From Actinomycetota bacterium (lineage in GTDB: Bacteria > Actinomycetota > Humimicrobiia > Humimicrobiales > Humimicrobiaceae), in NCBI GenBank assembly GCA_003567835.1, contig PWYO01000332.1:1-26583 (forward strand): a DNA stretch of 26,583 bases, read 5' to 3'. The notes beneath the pieces are model-generated. The model saw only the letters and a list, made by a program, of their open reading frames with translations. It made no database searches and was not told the origin of the DNA. Position 1 is the stretch's first letter. Every line of letters begins with the position of its first letter. A program made the position numbers and the translations under genes. Below, piece after piece: positions 13,918-21,966 of this stretch.

Positions 13918-16350
13918 ATGGTATTTGAATTAAGAGGAAAAGTAAAGAATATTGAAATTGAATCTGAAATGCAGGAATCTTATTTGAGTTATGCCATGAG
14001 TGTCATAATAGGCAGGGCTCTGCCCGATGTAAGGGACGGCCTAAAACCGGTACACCGGCGGATTTTGTATGCCATGAAGGATATGGGCATGACCCATAAT
14101 GCCTCCTATAAAAAATGCGCCAGGATTGTGGGAGAGGTTCTGGGCAAATACCATCCCCATGGGGATACCGCTGTTTATGATTCTATGGTTCGCATGGCAC
14201 AGGATTTTTCTCACCGTTATCCCTTAATTGATGGGCATGGCAATTTTGGTTCGGTTGACGGGGATAGTGCTGCGGCTATGCGTTATACTGAGGCGAGGCT
14301 GTCCAGGATTGCTGAAGAACTGCTGGTCGATCTTGAAAAAGAGACCGTGGATTTTGTGGATAATTTTGACAGTTCGCTCAAAGAGCCGGGGGTGCTTCCT
14401 GCAAAATTTCCCAACTTATTGGTCAATGGCTCCTCAGGGATTGCCGTGGGCATGGCAACCAATATCCCTCCCCATAATTTGGGTGAGGTAGTGGATGCCA
14501 TTATCTATTCCATTGACCACCCCAAAGCAGAGATAAAAGATTTAATGAAAATTCTCAAAGGCCCTGATTTTCCCACTGGGGGGATTATCATGGGCGTGGA
14601 CGGAATTGTCCAGGCTTACCGGACAGGCAGGGGAAGAGTGGTGATCAGGGGCAGGGTGCATCTTGAACAGCATAAGAAAGGAAAACCGCAAATTATTGTC
14701 AGTGAACTCCCCTACCAGGTGAACAAGGCAAAGCAGATTGAAAAAATAGCAACTCTGGTGCGGACCAAAAAGCTGGAAGGCATTAGCGACCTCAGAGATG
14801 AATCGGATAAAGCAGGCATGCGTGTGGTCATAGAGCTAAAAAGGGATGTTGAACCCAATGTGGTTATCAACCACTTGTATAAAAACACCCAGCTGGAAGA
14901 GACTTTTGGCATTATTTTGATTGCATTGGTGGACGGGGTTCCCCGTACCCTCAACCTGATTCAGGTCATAGAAGAATATAAGAAGCACCGTTATGATGTG
15001 GTGGTAAGAAGGACCCGCTACGATCTGCGGAAAGCCCAAGAAAGGGCCCATATCTTAGAAGGGCTGCTTATTGCCCTGGACCATTTGGACGAAGTCATAA
15101 AGACCATTCGAGCTTCCAAAGATGTGCCTACTGCCAAGAAACGGTTGGTAAAAAAGTTTGAGCTTACCGGTGTGCAGGCCCAGGCCATTCTGGATATGAG
15201 ACTGCAGAGACTAACCGGCCTGGAAAGAGAAAAGGTCAAAAAAGAATATAAGGAACTGCAAAAAAAGATCAAGGATCTAAAAGAGCTCCTAGGAAACGAT
15301 ACACTTATTTTTAAAGTGATAAAAGGCGAGCTTCGGGATATGAAGAAAAAATATGCAGACCAAAGGAGAACAGATATTTCTTCAACCTCTGCAGATATGG
15401 AAATTGAGGATCTGATACCCGAAGAAGAAAATGTAATTGCAGTGACCCATTCCGGCTATATTAAAAGGGTACCTGTTACCACCTATAGAAAGCAGAGAAG
15501 AGGCGGAAGAGGGGTAAGCGGAATGAACCTGAAGGTCGATGATTTTGTCAAGCATCTGTTTATCTCCTCGACCCACCACTACATTATGTTTTTCTCCAGC
15601 AAAGGTAAGGTCTACAGGCTGAAAGTACACGAACTTCCTACCGGAAGCCGGGCTTCGAAAGGGAAAGCAATGGTCAATTTGCTTCCTTTTAGCGCAGGGG
15701 AAAAAGTTGCCGCCATCATTGCGGTAAAAGACTATAATGAAGATGAGTACCTGGTGATGTCTACCAGGAAAGGGCTGGTAAAAAAGACCCCTATAACCCA
15801 CTATGATACATCCAGAAAAGACGGCATTATCGCCATTAATATCCGTAAGGGCGATGAGCTTATTAAAGTGGAAAAATCCAGCGGAAACGATGATATTGTG
15901 CTGGTGTCTAAAAAAGGAAAATCCATTCGGTTTTCTGAAAAGGACTGCAGGCCCATGGGCAGAACTGCAACCGGCGTAAAGGGCATGGATTTGATCAAAG
16001 GAGACAAGGTCCTTGCCATGATGGTGGTAAAGGATCTGGATGCGGACTTGTTTGTTTTAACGGAAAATGGTTTTGGGAAGCGAACACCTTTGTCAAGGTA
16101 TAATAGGCAGAGCCGGGGGGGAAGAGGTGTTGTAACCCTTAAAATCAACACAAAAAAAGGAAATCTGGCTGGAGCCGGTATTGTAAAAGAAGGCCAGGAC
16201 GTCATGGTGATTGCCACCAATGGGGTACTTATCAGGATGCAGGCAAAATCGATATCCCGAACCGGCCGATCAACCCAGGGGGTCAAGATCATGAATCTTG
16301 AAAAAAACAGTAAGGTCGCATCCTTTGGAATTATTGCCTCGGAGAATTAA
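13918..16350 (+). CDS. gyrA: DNA gyrase subunit A
   Basis: An 810-residue breakage-reunion subunit of DNA gyrase. The catalytic Tyr is Y123 in AAMRYTEARLS. The quinolone-resistance region reads HPHGDTAVYDSMVRMAQ, with T84 at the position of E. coli Ser83 and D88 at that of Asp87. The C-terminal beta-pinwheel begins after about residue 500 and carries the GyrA box QRRGGRG at 526-532, which distinguishes gyrase from topoisomerase IV. Further blade repeats are RATGVKGM and GRSTQGVKIM. The gene starts with ATG 11 bases after gyrB and is presumably co-transcribed. Confidence 0.98.
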   Translation: MVFELRGKVKNIEIESEMQESYLSYAMSVIIGRALPDVRDGLKPVHRRILYAMKDMGMTHNASYKKCARIVGEVLGKYHPHGDTAVYDSMVRMAQDFSHRYPLIDGHGNFGSVDGDSAAAMRYTEARLSRIAEELLVDLEKETVDFVDNFDSSLKEPGVLPAKFPNLLVNGSSGIAVGMATNIPPHNLGEVVDAIIYSIDHPKAEIKDLMKILKGPDFPTGGIIMGVDGIVQAYRTGRGRVVIRGRVHLEQHKKGKPQIIVSELPYQVNKAKQIEKIATLVRTKKLEGISDLRDESDKAGMRVVIELKRDVEPNVVINHLYKNTQLEETFGIILIALVDGVPRTLNLIQVIEEYKKHRYDVVVRRTRYDLRKAQERAHILEGLLIALDHLDEVIKTIRASKDVPTAKKRLVKKFELTGVQAQAILDMRLQRLTGLEREKVKKEYKELQKKIKDLKELLGNDTLIFKVIKGELRDMKKKYADQRRTDISSTSADMEIEDLIPEEENVIAVTHSGYIKRVPVTTYRKQRRGGRGVSGMNLKVDDFVKHLFISSTHHYIMFFSSKGKVYRLKVHELPTGSRASKGKAMVNLLPFSAGEKVAAIIAVKDYNEDEYLVMSTRKGLVKKTPITHYDTSRKDGIIAINIRKGDELIKVEKSSGNDDIVLVSKKGKSIRFSEKDCRPMGRTATGVKGMDLIKGDKVLAMMVVKDLDADLFVLTENGFGKRTPLSRYNRQSRGGRGVVTLKINTKKGNLAGAGIVKEGQDVMVIATNGVLIRMQAKSISRTGRSTQGVKIMNLEKNSKVASFGIIASEN

Positions 16351-16429
16351 AGGTATAAAATTTTTACAAAATACTTTAAAATAACCAATAAGTGATATGT
16401 AAATCCTTAAAAACGAAAGGAAAAGGAAA

Positions 16430-16819
16430 ATGGCAGAAGAAAAACAACCTGAAGTGCACCCAGATTTTAACAAGAAGAGCTCAACCAATATGGAGCCGAA
16501 GATGGCGGTACTCATATCCCATATCGGTTTCATTATTGGCGCCGGCTGGCTCTCAGGACTGATCATCTATCTGATGGAAAAGGATAACTATTTTGTGAAG
16601 TTCCATGCCATGCAGTCTTTGATTGTAGGTATAGCAGAAATCATTGGATATATCATTGGGGCCATACTCAGCGCATTTATTATTGGGATTGCTTGTTTTC
16701 CAATTGTATGGATTGCTGCATTGGTCATCAGAATTCTCATCATCATGAAAGCCAATCAGGGCGTACTTTACAAATTCCCTGGTTTTGGCGGTATGTCAGA
16801 GAAGTATACCAAAATGTAA
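16430..16819 (+). CDS. DUF4870-family small membrane protein
   Basis: A 129-residue protein with a short charged N-terminus and two or three hydrophobic helices. The DUF4870 pattern is visible: KMAVLISHIGFIIGAGWLSGLIIYLMEKDNYFVKFHAMQSL, where a Lys/Asp turn and FHAxQSL link two helices, then a long hydrophobic hairpin and a basic C-terminus. The family is widespread and of unknown function. The start ATG at 16430 is preceded by AAAGGAAAAGGAAA. It is inserted between gyrA and the DUF3566 gene relative to the mycobacterial order. Confidence 0.83.
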   Translation: MAEEKQPEVHPDFNKKSSTNMEPKMAVLISHIGFIIGAGWLSGLIIYLMEKDNYFVKFHAMQSLIVGIAEIIGYIIGAILSAFIIGIACFPIVWIAALVIRILIIMKANQGVLYKFPGFGGMSEKYTKM

Positions 16820-16853
16820 TAGGAGCTTTTAGCTCTGGATTTAGGAGCGGGTA

Positions 16854-17243
16854 ATGTCCATAGAAAGAAAGACACTGAGAAGCGTCAGCGAGTTCTCCAT
16901 CTTTAAGTATTTGCTTGTTTTCTACCTGATCTTTTTCATACTATCAGTGATAGGAATGGGTGTAATATTCCTGTTTGCGTGGCTGTTTGCCGGAGCTGCA
17001 GGATTTAACTTCAATGAACTCTTTGGGGCTTTCGGACTGGATTGGATACCCGGAGGAACTGCGATTGCAGTGGTCATATTTATTATTTTGGGTTTGATAG
17101 GTTCCATATTTTATGCGGCTATAGGAACACTCGCTATGTGGATTGTCAATATCGTATTGAAAATTAGCGGAGGCATAGAATTACGGTTTATGGAACCCAA
17201 AGCCAAAACAAAGCCACAAGCAGGAACTGCCGCCAATCAATAA
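16854..17243 (+). CDS. DUF3566-family transmembrane protein (gyrA-linked)
   Basis: A 129-residue membrane protein with two hydrophobic segments, at about residues 20-46 and 62-98, ending in NIVLKISGGIELRF and a Lys/Pro-rich tail. The order, a charged RKTLRSVSEFSIFKY start, two membrane helices, then N-x6-GGIEL, matches the DUF3566 C-terminal domain of actinobacterial proteins encoded after gyrA (such as Rv0007). The long Pro-rich N-terminal region of the mycobacterial protein is missing. The function is unknown. The start ATG at 16854 has AGGAG six bases upstream. A weak AAACCT/AGGTTT inverted repeat follows the stop. Confidence 0.8.
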   Translation: MSIERKTLRSVSEFSIFKYLLVFYLIFFILSVIGMGVIFLFAWLFAGAAGFNFNELFGAFGLDWIPGGTAIAVVIFIILGLIGSIFYAAIGTLAMWIVNIVLKISGGIELRFMEPKAKTKPQAGTAANQ

Positions 17244-17268
17244 AACCTGTTTAAAAAATAGGTTTGGC

Positions 17269-17297
17269 TTGACAAAGTCATGCTAAATTGGTATTTT
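17269..17297 (+). promoter_or_regulatory. Promoter of tRNA-Ile
   Basis: A perfect -35 TTGACA is followed by a 17-base spacer and TATTTT. The predicted start near 17304 lies 13 bases ahead of the mature tRNA 5' end. Confidence 0.6.
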
Positions 17298-17316
17298 TTG
17301 CTCTGTTGTTTATGGG

Positions 17317-17393
17317 GGGCCTATAGCTCAGCTGGTTAGAGCGCATCCCTGATAAGGATGAGGCCTCTGGTTCGAGTCCAGATAGGCCCACCA
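17317..17393 (+). tRNA. tRNA-Ile (anticodon GAU)
   Basis: The 77-base cloverleaf has acceptor arms GGGCCTA and TAGGCCC with an encoded CCA. The D-arm contains AGCTCAGCTGGTTAGAGC, the anticodon arm is CATCC-CTGATAA-GGATG with anticodon GAT, and the T-arm is CTGG-TTCGAGT-CCAG. It follows the DUF3566 gene, as ileT follows Rv0007 in mycobacteria. Confidence 0.97.
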
Positions 17394-17646
17394 TGCGATC
17401 AATAAAATACTATGCACTAAGCCAATAAAATTTCATAAACAGGTTGTCATTGTTGTAAAAAGGTAGTGCAAGTTTTATGCGACACAACAATGGTTTTTTT
17501 CGAGGTTAGGAAATTAAGGCTTAGAGAAAAGACACTCCTCCATTTCTTTATGAACCCGGACAATGCATGATATTGAAGGGAAATTGTAGTTCTACTTTTA
17601 GAAGCCTCAAGGAAGCCTATCCAAGGAAATGTCAAAACATGAATGG

Positions 17647-17670
17647 GAAGGCTCGCCTTCTGCTTTTTTT
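17647..17670 (+). terminator. Rho-independent terminator-like hairpin
   Basis: GAAGG, loop CTCG and CCTTC form a five-pair stem, followed by TGC and seven T residues. It lies 250 bases after tRNA-Ile and could end that transcript. Confidence 0.55.
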
Positions 17671-17968
17671 ATGTTGTGTTTTTAGATCTTGGTTATAAAA
17701 ATCTTTGGGTGCTGCGCATTGCTAAAATTCCTCCCCTGTTCACAAAAAGTACTGTCAATATGCTGTATGGGGTTGGAAATTACAGAAAATCATGGCGGCT
17801 TTAACAGATTGTCTGGTTTTGACAACCATGGAAAGGTCTGTTAGAAAAAATATTGACAACAATAATCAGGATCTGGGCTTGCTGCAAAAACCTGTTTGTC
17901 TTCTTTGATAAGCAAATTAAAATGTTTATTTCTAAGTGGTTTCTGGAGGATAAAAGATATCTTAGAAG

Positions 17969-17997
17969 TTGATTAAATCCACAATTATTGTTACTAT
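17969..17997 (+). promoter_or_regulatory. Promoter of tRNA-Ala(GGC)
   Basis: TTGATT, a 17-base spacer and TACTAT preceded by TG (extended -10) place a transcription start near 18003, just before the tRNA. Confidence 0.5.
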
Positions 17998-18006
17998 TTC
18001 ACCCGT

Positions 18007-18081
18007 GGGGATGTAGTTCAGTGGGAGAACGCTTGTCTGGCAGACAAGAGGTCGGCGGTTCAAGTCCGCTCATCTCCACCA
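18007..18081 (+). tRNA. tRNA-Ala (anticodon GGC)
   Basis: The 75-base cloverleaf has acceptor strands GGGGATG and CATCTCC with encoded CCA. It contains the G3-U70 wobble pair that marks alanine tRNAs. The anticodon arm is CTTGT-CTGGCAG-ACAAG with anticodon GGC. The D-arm GTTC-AGTGGGA-GAAC and T-arm CGGCGG-TTCAAGT-CCG pattern fit. A run of eight T residues follows at 18088-18095 and may act in termination. Confidence 0.95.
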
Positions 18082-18099
18082 TAAATCTTTTTTTTATCC

Positions 18100-18128
18100 T
18101 GGACAAGGATTTTATTATCTGTTATATT
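18100..18128 (+). promoter_or_regulatory. Promoter of tRNA-Ala(UGC)
   Basis: TGGACA, a 17-base spacer and TATATT preceded by TG (extended -10) lie 20 bases before the tRNA, so the two Ala tRNAs appear to be separate units. Confidence 0.55.
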
Positions 18129-18147
18129 CGTTTCTCGCACATTTTGT

Positions 18148-18223
18148 GGGGGTGTAGCTCAGTTGGGAGAGCGCCTGCCTTGCAAGCAGGAGGTCAGCGG
18201 TTCGACTCCGCTCATCTCCACCA
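18148..18223 (+). tRNA. tRNA-Ala (anticodon UGC)
   Basis: The 76-base cloverleaf has acceptor strands GGGGGTG and CATCTCC, including G3-U70, and an encoded CCA. The anticodon arm is CCTGC-CTTGCAA-GCAGG with anticodon TGC. D- and T-arms are standard (AGCTCAGTTGGGAGAGC; TTCGACTCC). It corresponds to alaT downstream of gyrA in mycobacteria. Confidence 0.97.
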
Positions 18224-18379
18224 ATTCTAATTTCCCAAACATGCTGCTGATACCATACATATAAATAGCCTGATGCAGAATTTGCAAATCAGGACATGAA
18301 TGGCACCCAAAGGCTTATGCAGCCAAAAAGGGTATGGCATAAACCAGAGTGAGGATAACCTGAATATAATGATGGGCGC

Positions 18380-19294
18380 CTATGGTTGTTCTACTGTAAT
18401 TCGTGTGGTTAATCTTTTGACTTCTTGTGGGTCAATTTTCCCTGGTATAGGGGTCAAAAGATTGGCGGACCCGCAGGCAATGGAGGTTTTTAATAATTCT
18501 GTTGCACCAAACTGCCCCATGATGCTATACAGCATCCCGGCGTCAACTGAATCGCCGGAACCTACAGCGGCCAACCCTTGAATGTGGGGCGGCTTTGCTG
18601 ACAGCAGATTGACCGGATCCCTGTACACAACCTCTTGGGAGCCCGAGGTGATCATGACCTTTTTGATACCCGCTTGGATATATTGTTCAACCATGCTCTG
18701 GGTGTTGCCGTCTTTGCTGATACTCAAGAGTTCTTCCCGGTTTATTTTCAAAAAATCCGGCTTAGCTGCTATGCCCAGCCTGAGGGGTTCACCGGAAGCA
18801 TCAAGGAGTACCTTGGCTCCTTTTTGGTGCACCATGGTTATGATGCGGCCATATATATCTGTCCCTATGTTCCGGGGCAGGCTTCCAGCCAGCACAAAAT
18901 AGTCCCCTTTTTGACATTTTCTGGCAATATTGTCCAATAGCCTATTGACTTCAGAGGCTCGCACAGTAGGGCCGAATTCATTGAATTCCACTACATTGCG
19001 CTCTTTTTTTTCGATGATTTTTACATTGATCCTGCTGTTTTTTTCAATGTTAGTAAGACAGCTTTGAATTCCCTCAGACTGGAGTTTGCGGCTTATGAAA
19101 TCTTTGACCTGGCCTCCGCAAAAGCCCAGAGCCCTGCTCTCCAACCCCAAGCACTGCAGGGCCCTGGATATATTGATGCCCTTTCCGCCCACTGAGAAAG
19201 CTTTGCATTGGGTCTGGTTGATCTGATCTTTTTGGATCCGGCTGGTTTCATAAACCAGATCCAAAGTGATATTTAAAGTAACCGTATAAATCAT
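18380..19294 (-). CDS. PfkB-family kinase, 1-phosphofructokinase / tagatose-6-phosphate kinase type
   Basis: A 304-residue cytosolic sugar-phosphate kinase of the ribokinase (PfkB) family. The N-terminus MIYTVTLNITLDLVYET and the substrate motif FSVGGKGINISRAL are typical of the FruK/LacC branch, as is AGSLPRNIG mid-protein. The C-terminal motif AVGSGDSVDAGML holds the catalytic Asp of GxGD. It would phosphorylate fructose-1-phosphate or tagatose-6-phosphate with ATP. The start is ATG at 19294, five bases after GGAG; an ATG six codons earlier places that site inside the gene. A galactitol-type PTS EIIC lies nearby on the same strand, separated by an opposite-strand gene, which favours a hexitol or tagatose role (inference). 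Confidence 0.87.
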   Translation of the reverse strand: MIYTVTLNITLDLVYETSRIQKDQINQTQCKAFSVGGKGINISRALQCLGLESRALGFCGGQVKDFISRKLQSEGIQSCLTNIEKNSRINVKIIEKKERNVVEFNEFGPTVRASEVNRLLDNIARKCQKGDYFVLAGSLPRNIGTDIYGRIITMVHQKGAKVLLDASGEPLRLGIAAKPDFLKINREELLSISKDGNTQSMVEQYIQAGIKKVMITSGSQEVVYRDPVNLLSAKPPHIQGLAAVGSGDSVDAGMLYSIMGQFGATELLKTSIACGSANLLTPIPGKIDPQEVKRLTTRITVEQP

Positions 19295-19328
19295 ATTGGC
19301 TCCGGTTTCCATTTTATGCTAAATTGAA

Positions 19329-19337
19329 ATTATAACA
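19329..19337 (-). promoter_or_regulatory. Extended -10 promoter of the PfkB kinase gene
   Basis: TGTTATAAT on the minus strand is a perfect -10 with the TG extension, about 35 bases upstream of the ATG. The -35 region (CTTTAA) is weak. Confidence 0.45.
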
Positions 19338-19425
19338 AGCTGAAAAACGGCTTAAAGCAAGCTGTGCTTCACGAAATCTTTTTTTGGTGATAGGATGAAT
19401 AAAAATACAGGAAGCGGGAGTCTAT

Positions 19426-19905
19426 ATGTCTCGATTTTGGCTCGAAACTTTTTTAGGCAGAATAGGTGACTACATTTTATTTTTCTTTCAGAACTATTAT
19501 TTCTATATCGTTGCATTGCTGGTGATATACGGAATATTTATGGCTGTCTCTTCTTATAACTTCAAGCGGATTGAAAGGAAGATTGATGAAGAAATAGTCA
19601 CCCAGGCCAAGCAGATTTTAGACCGCCATCCCGGTATAAGTTATGTATCTTTGGCTGAAGAAATCAATATACCCTGGGTAGAAATTGTATACCAGCGTTC
19701 CTTTTTTCCTTATGTTTCCCGGGAGGCAGATCTTTGGGTGCAGAGAACCCTGGCCAATACAGTCAGGAAGATGATTATGGAAAACAGCAATAAACTAAAG
19801 TCTGTCTTGGTCAGAAAAGGCATCTTTTTTGAAGAAGGGGATGAAGAGGCAAGAAGTAATTTATATCTTGACTATATCCACCGGATCACCAAAAGAAAAC
19901 CCTAA
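19426..19905 (+). CDS. Membrane-anchored protein of unknown function
   Basis: A 159-residue protein I do not recognise. One or two hydrophobic segments occupy residues 13-42 (GDYILFFFQNYYFYIVALLVIYGIFMAV region), followed by a basic, helical cytoplasmic part. Residues 57-90 (VTQAKQILDRHPGISYVSLAEEI and on to INIPWVEIVY) have the rhythm of a small winged-helix-like fold, but this is only an impression. The C-terminus is charged. The start ATG at 19426 has GGGAG five bases upstream. It lies between the PfkB kinase and the EIIC gene, on the opposite strand, ending five bases from the EIIC stop. Confidence 0.75.
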   Translation: MSRFWLETFLGRIGDYILFFFQNYYFYIVALLVIYGIFMAVSSYNFKRIERKIDEEIVTQAKQILDRHPGISYVSLAEEINIPWVEIVYQRSFFPYVSREADLWVQRTLANTVRKMIMENSNKLKSVLVRKGIFFEEGDEEARSNLYLDYIHRITKRKP

Positions 19906-19910
19906 AAGCT

Positions 19911-21209
19911 TTATAAAAATAGGTCCAAAATCGGTCTGAGTATCTGCAGCAAGATCCAGAACAGGACATTGGAGCTGCCCAAACTGGAAGCCCGGCTGAA
20001 ACCTTCTGCCAGATCCAAATGATGATTTAAAAGGATATTGGTATAGATATCTGCCATATCTGTGGCAATCCACAACACAATGGGAATCAAAAGGGCCGCG
20101 GATAGTATGCTTCTGATTAAATCTCCCTTGGACAGAGACACTGCCCAGATGATAAAAAATGGTATAAAAACAAGGTCTGCTCTAGGGAGAATGGTATTTC
20201 CAGGCAAAATAGTAGCAATATACACGGTCAGGGGGACCATAATCACTGAAAGGCCAATGACTGCGGGATGCCCTGCCAAAAATAGAGGATCGAGGCCGAT
20301 ATATAGTTCTCTTTTGGTGATCCTTCTCTGCACAAATTGCTGAATATCTTCCAAAATGGGTTTCAGGCCTTTGGCCAAAAGGTGAAAAGCTCTGGGCATC
20401 ACGATCATAATGGTGGCCAGCTGCAAACCGGAACCAAAAGAATATAAGAGATCGGCCGCTGTATGGGTTAAGATGGTCCTGGATTTGGTCACCACACCTA
20501 TGATAAAGCCAAGTATGAATCCCATGACCATTGGTTCGGAAAAGAAACCCAGTTTGTATTGAATTTCTTCAGCAAAAAGATGAATTTTTCTGAATTTTGG
20601 TATTTTATTAAGCGCCAGGTTTACCAGCTGGGGTATGGGTGCAAGCGAAATGGTTTGAGACTGGGTAATGGAAATGCCTTCCAAGCCATAATACCGCTGC
20701 ATATAAGGGGCATAAATATCGGAAACAACCAAAGTGATCGCCGCAACCACCAGAGAGACAAGGATGCCCATCCACCTTATTTCAGTGATGGTATAGATTA
20801 CAGAACTTATCAATAGAAAAATCCAGTAATTCCAAATGTCGATATTGATGGTTCTGGTAAGCCTCAGCAGAAGCATGAAAATATTCAAACCGATGATTGC
20901 CAGCAGTGTTTCAACAAGCATGGGTGAGAGAAAGGCAATATCTTGGGAAAGCACCATACCCATGTCCATGACCTGAAAGTTTTTGTCAGAATACTGTATG
21001 ATGGTGGCAGTCAAAGGCTCAAAAAAGTTAATGAAGACAGTCAATATCAATGTAGTGAGCACAAGACCCAGGAAGACATAAACGCTGTTGAGCAGCGTTC
21101 TGTGGGGTTTCCTTCCGGTAATCAGGCCCAGGATCAACAACAGTGAAGGCAATAGTATCACCGGGCCTAAATCAATCATATATTCAAAAACGGTTTGGGC
21201 AGCTTGCAT
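19911..21209 (-). CDS. PTS galactitol-type EIIC membrane permease (orphan)
   Basis: A 432-residue inner-membrane protein with about ten hydrophobic segments that fits the PTS_EIIC GatC family. Visible features are MIDLGPVILLPSLLLILGLI at the start; a central LGFFSEPMVMGFILGFIIGV; GHPAVIGLSVIMVPLTVYIA; and LPRADLVFIPFFIIWAVSLSKGDLIR near the C-terminus, matching the GatC block after GNTILP. GatC normally works with EIIA and EIIB phosphocarriers to import and phosphorylate galactitol or a pentitol. None of these, nor HPr or EI, is in this window. The start is ATG at 21209; the purine-rich GGGGGA is 13 bases upstream, which is far. The gene ends convergently next to 19905. Confidence 0.8.
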   Translation of the reverse strand: MQAAQTVFEYMIDLGPVILLPSLLLILGLITGRKPHRTLLNSVYVFLGLVLTTLILTVFINFFEPLTATIIQYSDKNFQVMDMGMVLSQDIAFLSPMLVETLLAIIGLNIFMLLLRLTRTINIDIWNYWIFLLISSVIYTITEIRWMGILVSLVVAAITLVVSDIYAPYMQRYYGLEGISITQSQTISLAPIPQLVNLALNKIPKFRKIHLFAEEIQYKLGFFSEPMVMGFILGFIIGVVTKSRTILTHTAADLLYSFGSGLQLATIMIVMPRAFHLLAKGLKPILEDIQQFVQRRITKRELYIGLDPLFLAGHPAVIGLSVIMVPLTVYIATILPGNTILPRADLVFIPFFIIWAVSLSKGDLIRSILSAALLIPIVLWIATDMADIYTNILLNHHLDLAEGFSRASSLGSSNVLFWILLQILRPILDLFL

Positions 21210-21327
21210 ATTTGTTATTTTTCCCCCAATGGTAGATAAGGTTTAATATAGCAGAATTATCCATTTTATTTAATAGGCCGGTAGAAAATTCTGTCAGTAT
21301 CCAGGCAGGTGATTGTGAAATGTCTTG

Positions 21328-21966
21328 TTACTGGAATTTGTCCAAATCAATGCGCATTTCATATTCATCTGTATGGTAATCAAAACCAGCCACTGGGACT
21401 TTTGTGTCTCCAAGCAACGTAAAACCAAGTTTTTTATAAAACTGAAATGCCGTTTTGTTTTCATGCATGGTGGTAAGGTAGGTGCATTTGAAGCCAAGGA
21501 TTCTGAGCGTATTGATCATCATAGCTATGAACAAATAGCCCAGCTTGTTTTTTTGATAGGGGTCGGCTAGCCCCAGCGCGATGATGGGTTTTTTTTCAAG
21601 ATCTTCTACAAAAAAGTGCCCTATGACCGTCTCATTTACCCAGGCATTATAGGCCAGGATTTTCCTTTGCCAGCTTTTTTTTAGATGCATGGCTATATAT
21701 TTTTCAATCCTATAATCCATAGGAAAAATGCTAATGAAGTGTCTGCTTCTAAAAGTAAGTCCTTCATACCACTCTTTTATAGCCCACAGATCATGAATGG
21801 AAGCTGATTCGATGGAGAGATTGCCAAGGTTTTCCCATGCCGTATGCAGGTATAAATTCCAGGGATCTGCCCCTTCTATATGCAGTTGGCTGGCTTTTTG
21901 TTTAACCACTGGGTTTTCGGTAAGCAGATCTTTGAGTTTTTTGTCAAAATCTTTTACAGTTTTCAC
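21328..21966 (-). CDS. GNAT-family N-acetyltransferase
   Basis: A 212-residue protein with a GNAT acetyltransferase domain in its C-terminal two thirds. Visible elements are the beta-4 segment NETVIGHFFVEDLEKKPIIALGLADP, the acetyl-CoA-binding loop region ADPYQKNKLGYLFIAMMINTL and the late motif ENKTAFQFYKKLGFTLLGDTKV. The first 60 residues (KQKASQLHIEGADPWNLYLH) have no recognised domain. The usual R/QxxGxG/A loop is changed to QKNKLG. The start is GTG at 21966; the ribosome site is poor. The acceptor substrate is unknown. Confidence 0.83.
   Translation of the reverse strand: MKTVKDFDKKLKDLLTENPVVKQKASQLHIEGADPWNLYLHTAWENLGNLSIESASIHDLWAIKEWYEGLTFRSRHFISIFPMDYRIEKYIAMHLKKSWQRKILAYNAWVNETVIGHFFVEDLEKKPIIALGLADPYQKNKLGYLFIAMMINTLRILGFKCTYLTTMHENKTAFQFYKKLGFTLLGDTKVPVAGFDYHTDEYEMRIDLDKFQ

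Larger units (their letters stand above)
17394..18006. other. 613-base stretch between tRNAs without a convincing gene
   Basis: No supported protein gene is seen; a 62-codon minus-strand frame at 17447-17635 is unrecognised. The stretch holds a terminator-like hairpin at 17647-17670, a promoter-like TTGACA / TAGAAA pair with 17-base spacing and TG before the -10 (17819-17847), and the promoter of the first tRNA-Ala. A small RNA or a decayed gene is possible, but nothing matches RNase P RNA, tmRNA or SRP RNA signatures. Confidence 0.4.

Noticed and set aside
14142..14200. Thr at the GyrA position of E. coli Ser83 as a quinolone-resistance mutation
   Set aside because: Thr is the wild-type residue in a number of bacteria, so resistance cannot be inferred.
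17447..17635. 62-codon minus-strand frame, considered as a transposase remnant
   Set aside because: No transposase motif, terminal repeats or target duplication could be seen.
17988..18230. 80-codon frame containing WGCSSVGRAPALQAGG-like sequence
   Set aside because: This is the well-known false protein read through tRNA genes; it lies over the two tRNA-Ala genes.
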